A stretch of DNA of 64,000 nucleotides from Eulemur rufifrons (GCF_041146395.1 NC_090986.1:40832001-40896000), one strand, 5' to 3'; shown: positions 31,900-45,517, counted from the first letter of the stretch. A program made the numbers and translations. The notes: generated by a model from the letters alone, not told the origin.

Positions 31900-34350
31900 A
31901 CCGGCTCTTCTTTATCTGTCTGGTAAAATTCAGCTGTGAATCCATCTGGTCCAGGGCTTTTATTGTTGTAAGATTTTTTATTCCTGCTTTTATTTCACTG
32001 TTATTGGTCTGTACAGGAGTTCTATTTCTTCCTGATTCAGTCTTGGGAGATTGTGTATTTCCAGGAATTTGTCCATTTCCTCTATGTTTTCTAATTCACG
32101 TGCATAGCAAGAGGTCTATCAATGTTGTTTATCTTTTCAAAGCACAAACTTTTTATTTCATTGATCCTTTTTATTTTCCATTTCATTTAGCTCTGTTCTG
32201 ACCTTAGTCATTTCTTTTCTTCGGCTGGTTTTGACTTTGGTTTGCTCTCCCTTTTCTAGTTCCTTGAGACATGTCATTAGATTGTTGATTTGTGATCTTT
32301 CTGTCTTTTTAATGTAGGCATTCAAGACTATGAATTTTCTCTGTAGAACTGCTTTTTCTAAATCCCAGAGATTTTGATAGCTCGTGTCCCGCTTCTCATT
32401 CAGTTTGAGGAATCATTGATTTTCATTTTAATTTCATTATTAACCCAATAATCATTCAGCACCAGGTTTTTCTATTTCCATGACGTTCTGTAGAATGGAG
32501 TGTTTCCCTTGGAGTTGATATATATTTTTATTCCACTTTGGTCTGAGAAGATACTGGGATGATTTCTATTTGGGGGGGGGTGAATTTATTGAAACATGCT
32601 TTGTGGTATAAGATATGATCAATCTTACAGAATGTTCCATGTGTAGCTGAGAAGAATGTATATTCAGTAGTTTTTGAGTAAAATGTTCTGTAAATGTTAG
32701 GTCAATTTGCTGTAGTGTCCCATTTAAGTCCAGTGTTTTTTAATTTATTTTCTGCTTGGATGATCTGTCCAGTTCTGTCAGTGGGTTGTTGAGGTCCTTG
32801 GCAGTTATAATGCTGTCATTTATCTCTTTGCTTAGATCTAGTATAGTTTGCTTTATGAATCTCGGTGCTCCTGTGTTAGGTGTACAAATCTTTAGGATTG
32901 TTATGTCTTCTTGTTGAATTGCTCCCTTTACCATTATATAATGACCATCCTTGTCTTCTTTTACTATTATTGATTTAAAGTCAATTTTATCTGATATGAG
33001 AATGGCTATACCTGCTTTCTATTGGTTTCCATTTACATGAAATAATATTTTTCCATCCCTTCGCCTTGAGTCTGTATGAGTCCTTGTGGGTTAGATGTGT
33101 TTGCTGGAGACAGCAGATACTTGGGGTGCATTTTTTCACCCCTTAAGCCGGCCTATGTTTCTTGAGTAGGGCAATTCAAACTGTTCATGTTGATTGATAG
33201 AATTGATATATTGGATGCTGTTCTGTTCATCCTGTTAGCTATTACCTCATTGTTTTGTTTTATCTCTTGTGCTATGTTTTTAATATGAGCTCTGAGCTTT
33301 AGCTCTTGGGTGGTTTAATTTGTTGGTGTCTATTGTTCTGATCTATGTATAATGCAGTAATGGGTATTTTTTGCAGGGCAGATCTGGTCTTTACAAATTC
33401 CCTCAGTGTTGGCTTGTCTGGAAAAGTCTTTATTTTTCCTTCATATATGGAACTTAGTTTTACAGGATACAAAATTCTAGGATGGCAGTTTTTCTATTTA
33501 AGAAGATGGGGCACCAATCCCTTCCTGCTTGTAAGAGTTCAGTTGGTAAGTGTGCAGTTAGCCTGATGGGTTTTTCTTTGTAAGTTACTTGATGTTTTCA
33601 CTTCATGGCTTATAGGAGTTCCTCTTTCATGTTGATTTGGCCACTGATGACCATTGTCTGATGATTGACTCTTTGCAATGAATGTCCCAGGTGTTTGTTG
33701 AGCTTCTTGTACATGGATGTCTAAATCTCTAGCAAGACCTGGGAAGTTTTCCCCAATTATTCCCTCAAGTAGGTTTTCTAGCCCTTGTGTGTTCTTTTCT
33801 TCACCCTCAAGGATGCATATTATTTTTATATTTGGCTGTTTCACACAATCTCATATTTCTTGTAGGCTTTGTTCATTCATCTTAATTTTCTATTCTTTAT
33901 TTTTGACTATTTTAATTAGAAAGAATTGTCTTCAAGCTCTCAGATTCTTTCTTATCCCCGGTCTAGTCTATTTTTAAAACTTTCCTATGTGTTTTGTATT
34001 TCCTTAAATAAATTTTTCCTTTCCCAAAGTTGTATTTGTTTTTTTATTTTTTAGTATGCTAATCTCTTTAGTGAATTTTTCATTCATTTCCTGAATTGTT
34101 TTTCTGGCCCCTTTGAGTTCATTTTCCATTTTCTCTTGGATTTCATCGAGCTTCCTTATAATCCATATTTATAATTCTTTATCTATTATTTCAATATTTT
34201 AATTTTGGTTGGTATCCATTGTTAGAGAGCTGGTGTTCCCTTTTAGGAATATACTTCTGCTCTGATTTTTCATACTTTTGGAAAAAGTATATGGAATTTC
34301 TTTGGATAGTGATTTTGATGTGCTTTAGATCAATGTAATTTTATTAGCCC
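31900..34350 (-). mobile_element. L1 internal fragment: ORF1 to start of ORF2 reverse transcriptase, minus strand
   Basis: On the minus strand, from right to left: ORF1-like coding remnants (33539-33844 gives 'LEGIIGENFPGLARDLDIHVQE', an ORF1p RRM-region phrase, cited here only as a partial match), then the ORF2 endonuclease (32740-32934 contains '[15 protein letters not shown]' and 'DRSSKQKIN'). It reaches the start of the reverse transcriptase, whose 'gaatccatctggtccagggc' is the inverse of the SPGPDGF codons, and stops near 31900. About 3 kb of ORF2 3' and the 3'UTR are absent at the left end, so the fragment lacks the 3' tail that a normal L1 insertion would have. Stops disable it. Confidence 0.85.
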
Positions 34351-35174
34351 TGGATGTTTAGAGCTACACATATCCCAAGTTGTTTCTCAGCATCATAAAA
34401 TATAATTTCAAAAACTGCATTATTACAAAATCAGATAAGGATAGAAAGAAATAGTGCTAAAGGAAAAGCAGAAGATTTTGAATGAATGCATTGACATAAA
34501 GCATGTATATATTTTTTTGTTTTTCACTACCAAGCAGGTATTTATCTCCATTATGGCATGATCAACAATAGTGGTATTTAATATTTCAGCACAGTTCTTT
34601 GCTGCTTACAGGTTTGCCTTGTATATTACTTTATTTATAAAATGATGTATATTCTGTTCTCGATTGCTAATTTGCATTTTAATTGGTATTCCTAGTGATA
34701 TTGCTTTTGCCCTTAAAAGCATTTTTTTCTCTTTAGATTATTGAGCTTTTATGAGAAAAATTGAATTTGTCCCATTACTCAGAGAGATGATTATAAATTA
34801 GGGAAAACTGCAAAATAAAAGGACATAGATTCCCAGCAATATATATACATAGCCTGTTCTAGGACCGATTTTATGCTGGATACTAGTTGGCTAAGAAAAG
34901 TACAATAGAAATAGCTTTACAAATAATTATTTTAGCTTTGAAGAATGCCAGTAATGAGACTGAGTATAATGAAGAAGCCATGACAGGAACAGTGCTAGAT
35001 GCAATAGTAGAACAGATAGGAGTTGTTTTAAAAGAGAAAAAAGACAGTAAAGTTTTGTATGGAAAAGGGATATTTCCAAAGAAAGTCATATTTACAAAAT
35101 AAACTGTTTAAAAATGCCTGCAAAAACATAAATGGATGTGAAGTGTGATACAAAAAGAGGAGTAAAGAAAAATT
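34351..35174. other. Unassigned sequence containing a 71-codon open frame
   Basis: 34887-35102 (+) is open for 71 codons and ends just before a TAA with A-rich flanks. The peptide contains 'EEAMTGTVLDAIVEQIGVVL' and a Lys-rich end. I do not recognise it; it may be a decayed retrocopy or chance. No other feature was seen. Confidence 0.3.
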
Positions 35175-35590
35175 CTAAGATTTTTATGTTCATTGACAAA
35201 TGCATTGATTAAATAAAATGTGGTATACACACAATAGAATATCATTCATTTTTAAAGAAGGAAATTCTGTCACATGCTACAACATGGATGTATTATAAGT
35301 GAATTAAGCTAGTTATAAAAAGACACATGCTATATGATTCTACTTTTATGTATATGAAGTAGTCAAGGTCATAAAAATAGATAGTAGAATGGTGGTTACC
35401 AGGACCTAGAAAGAGGGGGAAAGAGGAGCTTTTAGTGAGCATCGAGTTTCAGTTTTAGAAGATGAAAAAGTTCTGGAGATCTGTTCCACAGCAATGTGAA
35501 TGTACTGAAAATCACTGAACTGTACACTTAAAAATGATTAAGATGGTAAATTTTATTTGACGTATTTTTTACCACACACACTAAAAACCC
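35175..35590 (+). mobile_element. L1MB-like 3' end
   Basis: 'aaaatgtggtatacacacaa', 'aacatggatgtattataagt', 'tagaatggtggttaccagga' and 'gaactgtacacttaaaaatg' are the end of ORF2 and 3'UTR of an old L1. Strongly diverged and truncated at its 5' end. Confidence 0.8.
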
Positions 35591-35619
35591 CCAAAGTCCT
35601 TACTTTTAAACATAAGGCC

Positions 35620-36050
35620 CAGGGCTACCAATGTGATACCCTTTCTTTCCAGTTTACCCCTTGCATATTCAATAATAACCACTCTGGCATCTTTGCTACT
35701 CTTCACATACACTCAGCACACTCCTGCGTTAGGGCCTTTGCACTGGGTGCTCTGTTCTCCCCAGTGTATTTGTTTTCATTGTTCCCTACTTCAAGCGCTG
35801 GTCAAATATTACCTCCTTAGAAAGTCCTTTCATGATCACCTTCTATGCAGTCCAAATCATTTCTATCTCCTTATGCTGGTTTGTTTTCCTCTGTGGCATC
35901 TGCTGGAGACTGATATACATATTTATTTTTTTATTTTCTGGTTTTGCCCATTAGAATGTAAATGTCATTAAAGTAAGGGCTTTGTTTGTCTCATTGGTTA
36001 TTCATTGCTTTAGACCCAAGTTCTGTGGTAGTGCCTGGTTTATGCTCATT
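35620..36050 (+). repeat. L2 LINE 3' region
   Basis: 'agggcctttgcactgggtgc', 'acttcaagcgctggtcaaat', 'ttagaaagtcctttcatgat' and 'agaatgtaaatgtcattaaa' follow L2 3' consensus order. The 112-codon frame at 35633-35971 is an L2 by-product. Confidence 0.75.
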
Positions 36051-38889
36051 ATGAGAGGTTATTTCAAATAATCCTATCCTCTGCCTCCCATCCTCCAACA
36101 CCCCTTCCCATCCTATGAAGAACAAGGGGAAAAACCTTTTAATTCTAAAATAGAAAATAAGATTTAACCTTGAGAAACTTATGAACCATAACATATTTAC
36201 AAGAAGTAGTGTGCTAGGAAATTATGTCTGAACACATGTTTTGATGGAAATATGAGACTTGTACTTAACTTTATATATGTGTGTATATATATATTTATAT
36301 ATAATAAAGAGGGATCACTTTGGGAACAAAGGATATGTTGGGTGTTTTGTTTATTTCACAATTTCTAATAATTTTTCTTATACAAAAACCTACCCTGAAA
36401 GCCTGATTTTTTTCTTAATATTCTTCATGATATAAAAGTTGACATTAGCATATGCATTATAATAATCTGTTAACTCCTAGAGTACATATAATTCAAAATT
36501 CAATGATTTTGCTTTTGCTTTTGGGCTCAGATAGGTTCAATACACTCTGCAAACCTCTTTCATGATTCTAGTTCTTAGCTCTAGACATAATACCCTCCAC
36601 AGATGGTGGATGTCATTTGATCCTGGCCCTTTCTAGCAAATTCACATATGTCAGCAAATGAGCCTAAAACAACTCCAGGTTTCAAATGCAAAACATTTGT
36701 AAATTGCACTGATTCATAATCAGAACAACATAATAAACTACAATCTAGTCACTCCCAGCAGGCCTTATTCAGCAGAAAAACGCCATAGAGTGGAAGCCAA
36801 GAGAGGATGTTGAACTTGGCTCTTCCACTACTCAGCTTTTGGGTGTTCAATTACTAGCCTGTGGAAAGTACTAGAATGACAGCCTTGGAGAATAAAATCC
36901 CACATCATTTCAGAACACAAAATAAAAGACCAGACTTGCCTGTTACCACAAAAGCCCACCAAGAAACTCAATTCCTAGGAACCTCCATTTTCCAACTTGG
37001 ATCAAAAACTTACTTTCACCGTCATCAAGTTATTTTTTTCTACCAGTCCATCCTCCCACCCCAGCTGGTTTTAGTCATTAATTTAACATCAGTTATTATT
37101 TATATTTTTGTATCAACCAATTTAATTCCCATGCTATATATAGGAGGGGTTTTATGTAAACACAGAACATTTCTATTGTGATTATTATTTTTAAATACAA
37201 GATTATTTCTTCTTATATCCTGAGGGAAGGGAGGGAGCACAGAGCCACATAACCCCAAACCAGGATGGCATTTTAAATGAGTTAATATGACCCAGATCTC
37301 AGCAGGGGTCTTGTTTAAAAAGAAGTTCCTTGATAGAAGACAAGCAGGAACAATAAAGAAAATTAGTTTAAATAATTCTGAAATACACATATGAAAGTCA
37401 TGTACATGTTAAGTATAAAATAAAATTAAAATATTTAGGGAAAATGAAGTGCCTGAAGCCTTTGGTATTGTCTATAGACTTTTTATATTTTAAATCAATA
37501 ACTGTTTTTTTCTTCTGGAGAAATAAATGGGTCAATCAGTTCTGCCATTTGTGTATGCTTGGGAATATAACTATATAAGAAATGAGCTTAAAAAAAAAAC
37601 CATCAACAACAAGCTGTCCAACATATCTGACTAATTTGAACCACATAAAGTTAGACTATCTCAGGTTACTATTTCAAAGGCTGAATAACTGAAAACATTG
37701 TTATAGTCACAAATGATCTGCAAACAAAGGACATAAAGCTAAGAGTGACCATCTTTCTGCAAAAGGAGCTTTATAACTTTATAAACTAAAAATTCCCAAG
37801 GCTGTTAAATCTCAGGATTTTGCTTAGTGACTGTAAAAGGCCAAGGTTTCCCTCTCCTTTGGTAACAAATAACATCCTGCAACTCTAGGAACCTCAGTTA
37901 TCATCTGCATAGTCTCTCAATTGCTACATGATTTTTATTTTCCTCAAAGTACATACAGACGTTATTACAGCAGCAAACATTCAACTCTGAGCATCTATCA
38001 AAAAATTTCCTTGGGTTCTAAAGAAAAAGGCCCATGATAATTGTAGAATAGGAAGTTGACATGTGAAGGACAGAAAAAAATTATTTTTGTTCGATCCTTC
38101 TATATCCACATGATATAAAAGTTTTTTTTTAACTTGGAATAAATTCAAAATTATTCAAATTTAAGAATATGTTTATTATTTAAGGTATGGGTTTTCTAAT
38201 CACTGCTGAGATAAAATAAAAAAATTAAATAATGAAATATCAGTGTAAACTATTAAAACTGATAGATTTTTCTTTGTGATATGTTAATCATTTTATATGT
38301 TAGATTACTTATTTATACACAATCTTATTATAGAAAGATTTGAGGCAGGCTAAAAAGATGCAAGCACTACAGAAAGACAAGTTTTTATTAAAAAGTAAGA
38401 GAAACATAATAAGGGGTAAATAAGAGCAGACAAATAAAATGAATCCCAGAGTAAGAGCCACAAGTATTCCAGGCAGTGAAATCCTATAACACAGAACAGG
38501 AAAACATAGAAGAATCATAGTATCCATAAGTTAAAAGCAAGCCAGTTGATTAGGACAGACACAAATACCCCTTATAATGAGGCAGTAGAGAAATCACTGT
38601 GTCCTTACGAGAAATATTGCAAGATCTACTGAACAAACACCGTGTATACCATCCTTCAAATAAACACAATAATACATGTAATTGTGCCGCTTTTATTTAA
38701 GCTGATGACATTACAACAAAGCACAGTTCAGTAAAAACCATTTCATCCAGGGACAATATATTACAGTCCACATGCAGGTCTCTCTGAGACTCTGGCTTAA
38801 TTCAGAGGTGGATTTCATTGCAATGAGGAATGCATAGGCAATAAGTATAATTTTCATGGTACTTTTTCTTCTTAGAACTTAACATATTT
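36051..38889. other. Unassigned sequence
   Basis: About 2.8 kb without a gene or recognisable repeat, apart from a TA-rich microsatellite at 36270-36306. Open frames up to 106 codons (36861-37181) lack motifs. Confidence 0.4.
36270..36306. repeat. (TA)n-rich microsatellite
   Basis: 'tatatatgtgtgtatatata' followed by 'tatttatatataata'. Confidence 0.85.
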
Positions 38890-39030
38890 TCTTACTGACT
38901 CTTTCATCTCATTCTAGGCTGTAAACTTAATGAAAACAAAAACACCACCAAATCCCCAGCTCCTAGCAATGCATTTGACACACAGTAGGCATGGAAACAT
39001 TTGTTCCACATTTAATGAATGCATGATCTT
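38890..39030 (+). repeat. L2 LINE 3' end
   Basis: 'tctaggctgtaaacttaatg', 'ccccagctcctagcaatgca' and 'cacagtaggcatggaaacat' match the L2 terminus. Confidence 0.55.
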
Positions 39031-39602
39031 TAGAAATTTCAATAAATATTGTTGCTCTCACTCAAGAATTTTATTACTTTTCTCCCTGACAACCACCTGG
39101 AAGGCAGGTAATGTATGTGATAGACCCTGTGGAGTGACGATTAAAACAATCAGTTGGACTCCTTTAAGCTCCTTTTGACCAAGCATGTGACTATAGGTAC
39201 ATTGACTAAAATTAGATAATGCATAAATTATATAGCAACAAATGATCTTTCATTAAAACTGTGCATTATTAAGCTAGCTTAACCACACTGGGGAACTCTG
39301 GAAGCAGGTGTAAAAGATGCATTTCAGAGTTATCCCAGGCAACAGGAGAGGGAACTAGGGTATTAATATACCAACTTCCATCAGTAACTCACTGGCTGAG
39401 GCCTACTCTCAGAAGGATGTTAGCTCCTTGGCATCTCTGGTCTGTCCATTTCTGGCCTGAAGGCAGAGCAGGATCTCATGGCCAAAGTTCTCTGAATTGA
39501 AAACGCATATGTGGAATACAGGTGGGGCACTGACAGTATCTGCTACAATATAACACATATGTGTTTAAAGAGACATAGTGCATATTTAAAAAAAAAAAAT
39601 TA
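39031..39602. other. Unassigned sequence
   Basis: No gene. The interval 39330-39540 has LTR-like wording but I could not assign a family. Confidence 0.4.
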
Positions 39603-39940
<338 letters not shown>

Positions 39941-42939
39941 TTTAGATAGAATTTGACAACGTCCTCAAATAATATTTTGCCATTAGACTTTTTCTAGCAT
40001 CAAGAAGAAAGCTGAAAAATGAAACTAGAAAAAAAAAAACCCAACTATGTATTTATAATACCTATCCATCTACTTGTTTATTCTTTTTATTCTCCTTCCT
40101 ACCCATTAGATATTACACAGTGCACAAAGCCCCCAAACAGACTTTTCTTTCACGTGAATGAGGCTTTGATTTTACACATTTCCCATTTAATTTCTTTATT
40201 TTTAGTAGTAGTAATAAAAACAGCTTTGCTTTCTCCTGTTGGAAATTGCATGCGATTTACTCTAGTAACTGTAGCCAAGAACAAGCTTTTGCAATTTAAG
40301 CTTTGAACCACAAATATGTGTTTTCCTGCATCCAAAAATAATCTCAATCAAATAAGGTCAGAATAATGGTTACCAAGCAGCTTGCAAAAGCAAGGACATC
40401 CAACTTGCCAGTTTATGGTTAGAGAAGTTATGTGTGGAAAAAAAATATATTTCATTATTAAGCAAACACTCTTTATTGGGAGTGAGTCAACAAAAGTGTG
40501 GGCAGCTTATCTGCACATACGACTAGCAAAATTTGAGCTACAGAACATTAAAGCTGACAGCCAAGTCAACAGCTTTAAATATAAGTGGTAAATAAGGGGG
40601 AAATGGAAATTAAGGTTCTAAGAAGCTGTTTATAAATTAAGCAAATCTGTTGTACAGACTAATACTGGTTAGAGTGGGTGTGGTTGAGGAAAGTTAGCTG
40701 GCTCTCAGAGGTTCCAAAATAACACATGAAAAGGTGATTGTATCAGTTAAGAACAGGTTTGTGTCTGAGGGGAAGTAGGAGATTGCATTAAAAGCAAACT
40801 ACTCCACCTCTAGTTTAGATAACTGATACTCAATCTGTGTTAGTTTATTATATAAAAATTAAAATACTAAGTAAATTTTATAGAAATATTTGATGTTTTC
40901 CACAGTTAATGTCTCAATGGTCCATTTTTTTCCTTTTCTCATATTGAGATACCATTGAATTAAATCTACTCTGAAGTATTATTGAGAGACTTTTAGTGAG
41001 AAAATATTCCTTCTGTTTAGAGTCCATCTTGTTGCAGTTCTTGTTTACATACGTTTCAGTTAGTGTTGAACATCGTAAGGCGAGTTTATTCAACAATGAC
41101 TATCACTATCCTTTTTTAATATCTTGATCTCATATCTTTTTACACTAAAAATGGTGAAATTGCATTATTTTCTATTTAATGATGCACTTTTTAAGATAAA
41201 ATATAATGTGCTTAAAATTATGCTATTTCCATGTGTAAAGAGACTTGGTAAAATGGCTGAAAACTCTAGCAATTAAAATAACACCATCTTTTCACAACAT
41301 TCAATATCCATTTAAATAACCTGTCAAACTCCTTTTGGTGAACTCAAATTATTTACAAACATTGAATTTTCAAAAACACCTTTATCTAAGGAAACCATAA
41401 ATAACAAGCTCCTTTTTCTTGAATTGGTCAGTGCATTTAATGAATTTGCAAAGTGTAGACAAGCTATTTAACTTGGGTTAATGCTGCATAAGAGAAAGAG
41501 ATCATAAAATGCAACATCAGAAAAATACTCTCCCAGGACAATCAGAGGAATTTTATTACTGTAAATCAGAAAGAACACTGTCCTAGAACCTCAGATGAAT
41601 AAAATATGACCCAATAAAAAAGAAGAGGCATTATCACTGTTTGCTGTAGGTTGGGCAATCAGAAAAGCAGATGACTCTAAGATGAAGATTAGCACAGAGG
41701 AGAAATATTAGGAAGTGCTCTTAGTATCACCAACAGCAGAAAGGAAAGGAAATAAGTAGGATCTGGCAGAGGAAGACGTTGGGCTTTGATGTAGTCACAA
41801 TGAAAGCCTTGGCCAACCATACAGAGAGCTTTCAATCCAGAATGGCCCTTTACAGATTTTTAAGAATTAAGTTAGAAGGTCGAGACTTTGCATCTTCATG
41901 TCAAGACAGCGTGACCTTAGGCAAGGTGCTCTCCTCGGCGGAGACAATTCTGAAGAGGGCTGATGGCTGAGGTCTGTATGCTGGTGGCACACCCAGCAGC
42001 TGAGGCAATAGGCCTTTCATTCCTGGGGGAGAATCTTGGAAGCACATCACAGCATCTACTATTGCTACTCTGCTTTTGGTTTTATATTTTTCTTACGGCT
42101 ACTTTTTAATAAGTACCATTAAATAAACTCTTAAAAACCATCATTAATACCTCTAAGAAAGAAATAAGCTAGTCAAAAAACAAAGCCACAAATATAGACT
42201 TGCATATTTTTAAGGCATCAAAGACTCCTGCTAATGCCCACTCAAAACATTTAGCAGATGGGGACACTAAGTTATCAGGAGGTACATGGTTTTTTCCTGG
42301 GTCATGGTGGTGATTAGTGTAGACTTGGGTCTCTATGATCCCTGGTTCTTTATCCTATAATACTCCACACATAGTGCTTCCCTCTTACTCTCTAATAAAT
42401 CTGTTTCTTAGCAGTCCTGGATAAATATCATCCTTAAAATTTGTGGGGAAACAACATATATACAAAAATCATAAACTTTTGGGGGATAGAATGGCTATAT
42501 ATTCATGATCAAACCCTTATAAATTCCCAATCTTTATAAAACTACTATAATCACATGTACCTTTCCATTCATCCTGCTCAGTGGAGAGGGGCATGTGGTA
42601 TTGGGGGAATGGGAAGTTACCTCCCCTTGGTTGCCCTGAGGTGTCAGAGTCGAGGAAACTGCTAGTACTATATGAGCCCTTGCACCTTGCCCCAGTCTCA
42701 GGAGATCCACTGTGTGGTTATGCTAGAACTGTATTTATCTAGATCGTTAGACATGGAAGAGCACAGTGAAGTTGGTCACATTCTCTTATTCCCTGTAGAT
42801 TTAAGTCCCTGATAATTTCCTGGTACTGCTTCAATGGATTGCCCAGGACTGAAGGATCTCTGCCAAAAAATACATTACATACCTCTTATCTCAACCTAAG
42901 TAGTCAATCTAGTTCCACCTTTATATTTGGACTCAGTGT
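39941..42939. other. Unassigned sequence
   Basis: About 3 kb with no gene or certain repeat. A weak inverted MIR ('gtgaccttaggcaaggtgct') may lie at 41880-41960. Open frames up to 95 codons have no motif. Confidence 0.4.
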
Positions 42940-43580
42940 CTGAAATAAAAATACTCAACAAAAGAGATGAATGTATGGTAATTATGGCTATTCTAACCTA
43001 CTCAATAAAGAGAAACCAAAAATTGAAAACAATTGGGGATCTCCCAAAAGTATGAAATGCTATCAATGGTATATTCACGATTGGCTGCCATACAAGTTTT
43101 GGGCCGGATCAGTGCAGAAGGTTGAATGTTCATGGACTTGTCTTCTTGCTGCCTGGGTTGTGTCCTGTCAGCCATTTTGACCTCACCAGCCCACATCTCC
43201 ACTGTCGAATCAAGTCATAATGAATGCTGATAACCAAAAGGTCAGCAGTACTGCTGCCCCTGCTAGACAATGCAATAGCCCCATGGTGTTCGACAGTATG
43301 CAAGCTGTTAGGGATATGGTGTCCGATGGTACATGCTATAGGTGTTACCGACCAGGAAAGGTGGAGCCAGGACCCATTCACACCAGAGAGTCTGACCGGT
43401 TATGAAATACAGAGCTGCTGGAGAAGATAGGCGAGGTGAGCCTATAATTTCTGTTTTGCCCTTAGAAACTTGAGTGTCACAGGTCTGTGGCAATGTTTAG
43501 CCTTTCAAAAGTTTAGTCACACATATGTTTTGAATCCTTTCCCCCCACCAAAAAAAAACAAACAAACAAACAAAAAAAAC
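42940..43580. repeat. Unassigned block with retained CpGs and an A-rich right edge
   Basis: From about 43070 to 43440 the block carries several CpGs ('gggccggatc', 'ttcgacagta', 'gtccgatggt', 'taccgacc', 'gaccggtt'), unlike its AT-rich, CpG-poor surroundings, and ends near an A/CAAA tract (43549-43580). I do not recognise its sequence. The CpG retention suggests a relatively recent insertion such as an LTR or SINE/retrocopy, but no LTR ends, terminal repeats or flanking duplication were found. Confidence 0.35.
43549..43580. repeat. (CAAA)n / poly(A)-like microsatellite
   Basis: 'acaaacaaacaaacaaaa' flanked by A runs. Confidence 0.85.
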
Positions 43581-44699
43581 CCTGAAATTAAATGTGGTGT
43601 GAAAAATATATGTGTTAAAGGTGCTACCCTGGTCAAAAATCATTTAGAAGGGAGATCCATGGTTAATTCTAAGGCAGAAGTCATCCTACGTAAATGGATA
43701 GGTCAATCGGATTTTTCAAAGTGAATGATGAGGTAATTTTCATGCTCCCACTCCAGGTCGAAGACCAATAGGCAAGATGCCCAAGCAGAGTGCTGAGTCT
43801 GGCAGACTGAGCACACAGAAATTGCTTAAATTTGAGCTCCACAAATTCAGTCACTTCTACTAATTTAATTATAAGGTCTTCCTTGGCAGGTGATAGTTTG
43901 ATCCACACTTACGATTATTCAGCACATTTCATGAGTCCTATTTCTATGTAGTGAGGCTTGTTTCTAGAGGTAAGAGAGAAATTCAAGTAAAATGCATCTG
44001 TTTCTGCATTTACCCTCAGAGACTCTTTCCACAGGTCAGACTCAAATGGGCCCAAACTCTTAAATTTCATCACATCAATGCAGCAGATAAGCTGGCTAAT
44101 TAAATTTTAGAACATGGGTGAAGAGAGTCTCAAAATGGATCCCTAATATCCTCCAGTCATCTCCCTGGCAGCTACATTAGAAGAAAATGTAATAAATGTG
44201 TGCTCCTACAGTCCTTAAATTCAACCTGTTTGTGATAATGGAAATGTGAGCAGTGGAAGATGAGCATTTTAACACTGACATCTTAATTCCCCCAAAGCCT
44301 GAAATTCGTTCTAAGCCTTAAGATTCCATCTCTGATTTGAGGCAGGCTGTCACTGTGAAAATACAACCAGAATATTAAAATCCTGCCTTCTCTGCAATAG
44401 TGGATCAGGAAATACTCATATCTACTTCAGTGATTTATAAGGTTAAAATATAAATATTAGAATGCCTTTAGAATTGTAAAATAAGCACATCTCCTGGATT
44501 CTAGATTTTCTTTCCAGGTCTGTCCCCAAACTCTCGTGTGAACTGGGAAATCTCTTTTTTATTTGTAAAATGAGGATGCAGGATCGGATGATAACCAGAA
44601 CTACTGACTTCTAACAGTGTCAGCAATTCTACATTTATATGCACAAATGTAACAGTTTCTAAGACAAACCAAATCTTATAATCTTGCTGGTATCAGCTT
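43581..44699. other. Unassigned sequence
   Basis: No gene. A possible inverted MIR remnant at 44515-44590 ('tatttgtaaaatgaggatgc'). Confidence 0.4.
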
Positions 44700-44940
44700 T
44701 TTAATCTATGTTCTTCCTTCTTACCTTATTGTCACCAACTAAGTCCAAGTCACCATAATGTCTTGGTTAAATTACCTCAATAAATTTCTAACCACTCTGA
44801 GTATGTTTATGATTCTAGCTGTACCTTGTCTTCAACTCCTCTTTACCTGCAGAGGAATCCCATTGATTTAAAGTTCAAAAGCCTTAACATAATAAGAAAG
44901 ACTCAGTATAAAGATAAGTCAATCTCATTTTTTACCACAT
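44700..44940 (+). repeat. L2 LINE (left part)
   Basis: 'tcttggttaaattacctcaa', 'gaggaatcccattgatttaa' and similar L2-like text end at the LTR-like repeat and continue at 45530. Confidence 0.4.
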
Positions 44941-44948
44941 TCCTACCG

Positions 44949-45517
44949 TGATGCTTAATTTTACATTTCAACTTGACTGGGTTAAGGGATGCCCAAATTT
45001 TTGGTAAAACATTATTTCTGGGTGTATCTGTGAGGGTGTTTCTGAAAGATATTAGTATATGAGTCAGTAGACTGAGTAAAGATCTGCCCTTAATATTGTA
45101 AGTGGGTATCAGACAATCCATTAAGGGCTGGCATGGAACAAAAAGGTTGAGGAAGGTCAAATACTCTCTCTCCTGGAGCTGGAATATCTCTCTTCTCCTG
45201 CCGTTAGACATTGGAGCTCCTGGTTTTCATGCCTTCAGCCTCTGAGACTTACACTAATGCCCTCCATCTCTCCCCAGTTCTCATGCTTTTAGATTTGGAC
45301 TTGGAGTTTCACCATTGGCTGCCCTGGTTCTCAGGCCTTCAGACTCAGACCAAATTACACCGCCAGCTTTCCTGGTTCTCCAGCTTGCAGATGACATATT
45401 ATGGGAATTCTTGGGCTTCATAATTACATAAGCCAATTCTCATAATAAATCTCCTCTTTATATGTATCTCTATATATCCTATTGGTTCTGTTTCCCTGGA
45501 GAACCCTTACTAATACA
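44949..45517 (+). mobile_element. LTR-like interspersed repeat with internal repeats (family name uncertain)
   Basis: Begins 'tgatgcttaattttacattt' and ends 'ggagaacccttactaataca', with 'caacttgactgggttaaggg', 'tctgggtgtatctgtgaggg' and 'agtagactgagtaaagatct' near the start. The middle has repeated units of the type 'ggttctcaggccttcagact'. I recognise this as a common old mammalian repeat of LTR type but cannot name it safely. No clear 5-bp duplication was found. The minus-strand 102-codon frame is not a gene. Confidence 0.6.

Noticed and set aside
31900..35590. Minus-strand L1 (31900-34350) and plus-strand L1 3' end (35175-35590) as one 5'-inverted element
   Set aside because: The two parts are not adjacent in L1 coordinates (most of the reverse transcriptase is missing) and about 820 bp of unrelated sequence lies between them.
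35633..35971. 112-codon frame resembling a small membrane protein
   Set aside because: It is translated L2 3' sequence; the hydrophobic look comes from pyrimidine-rich DNA.
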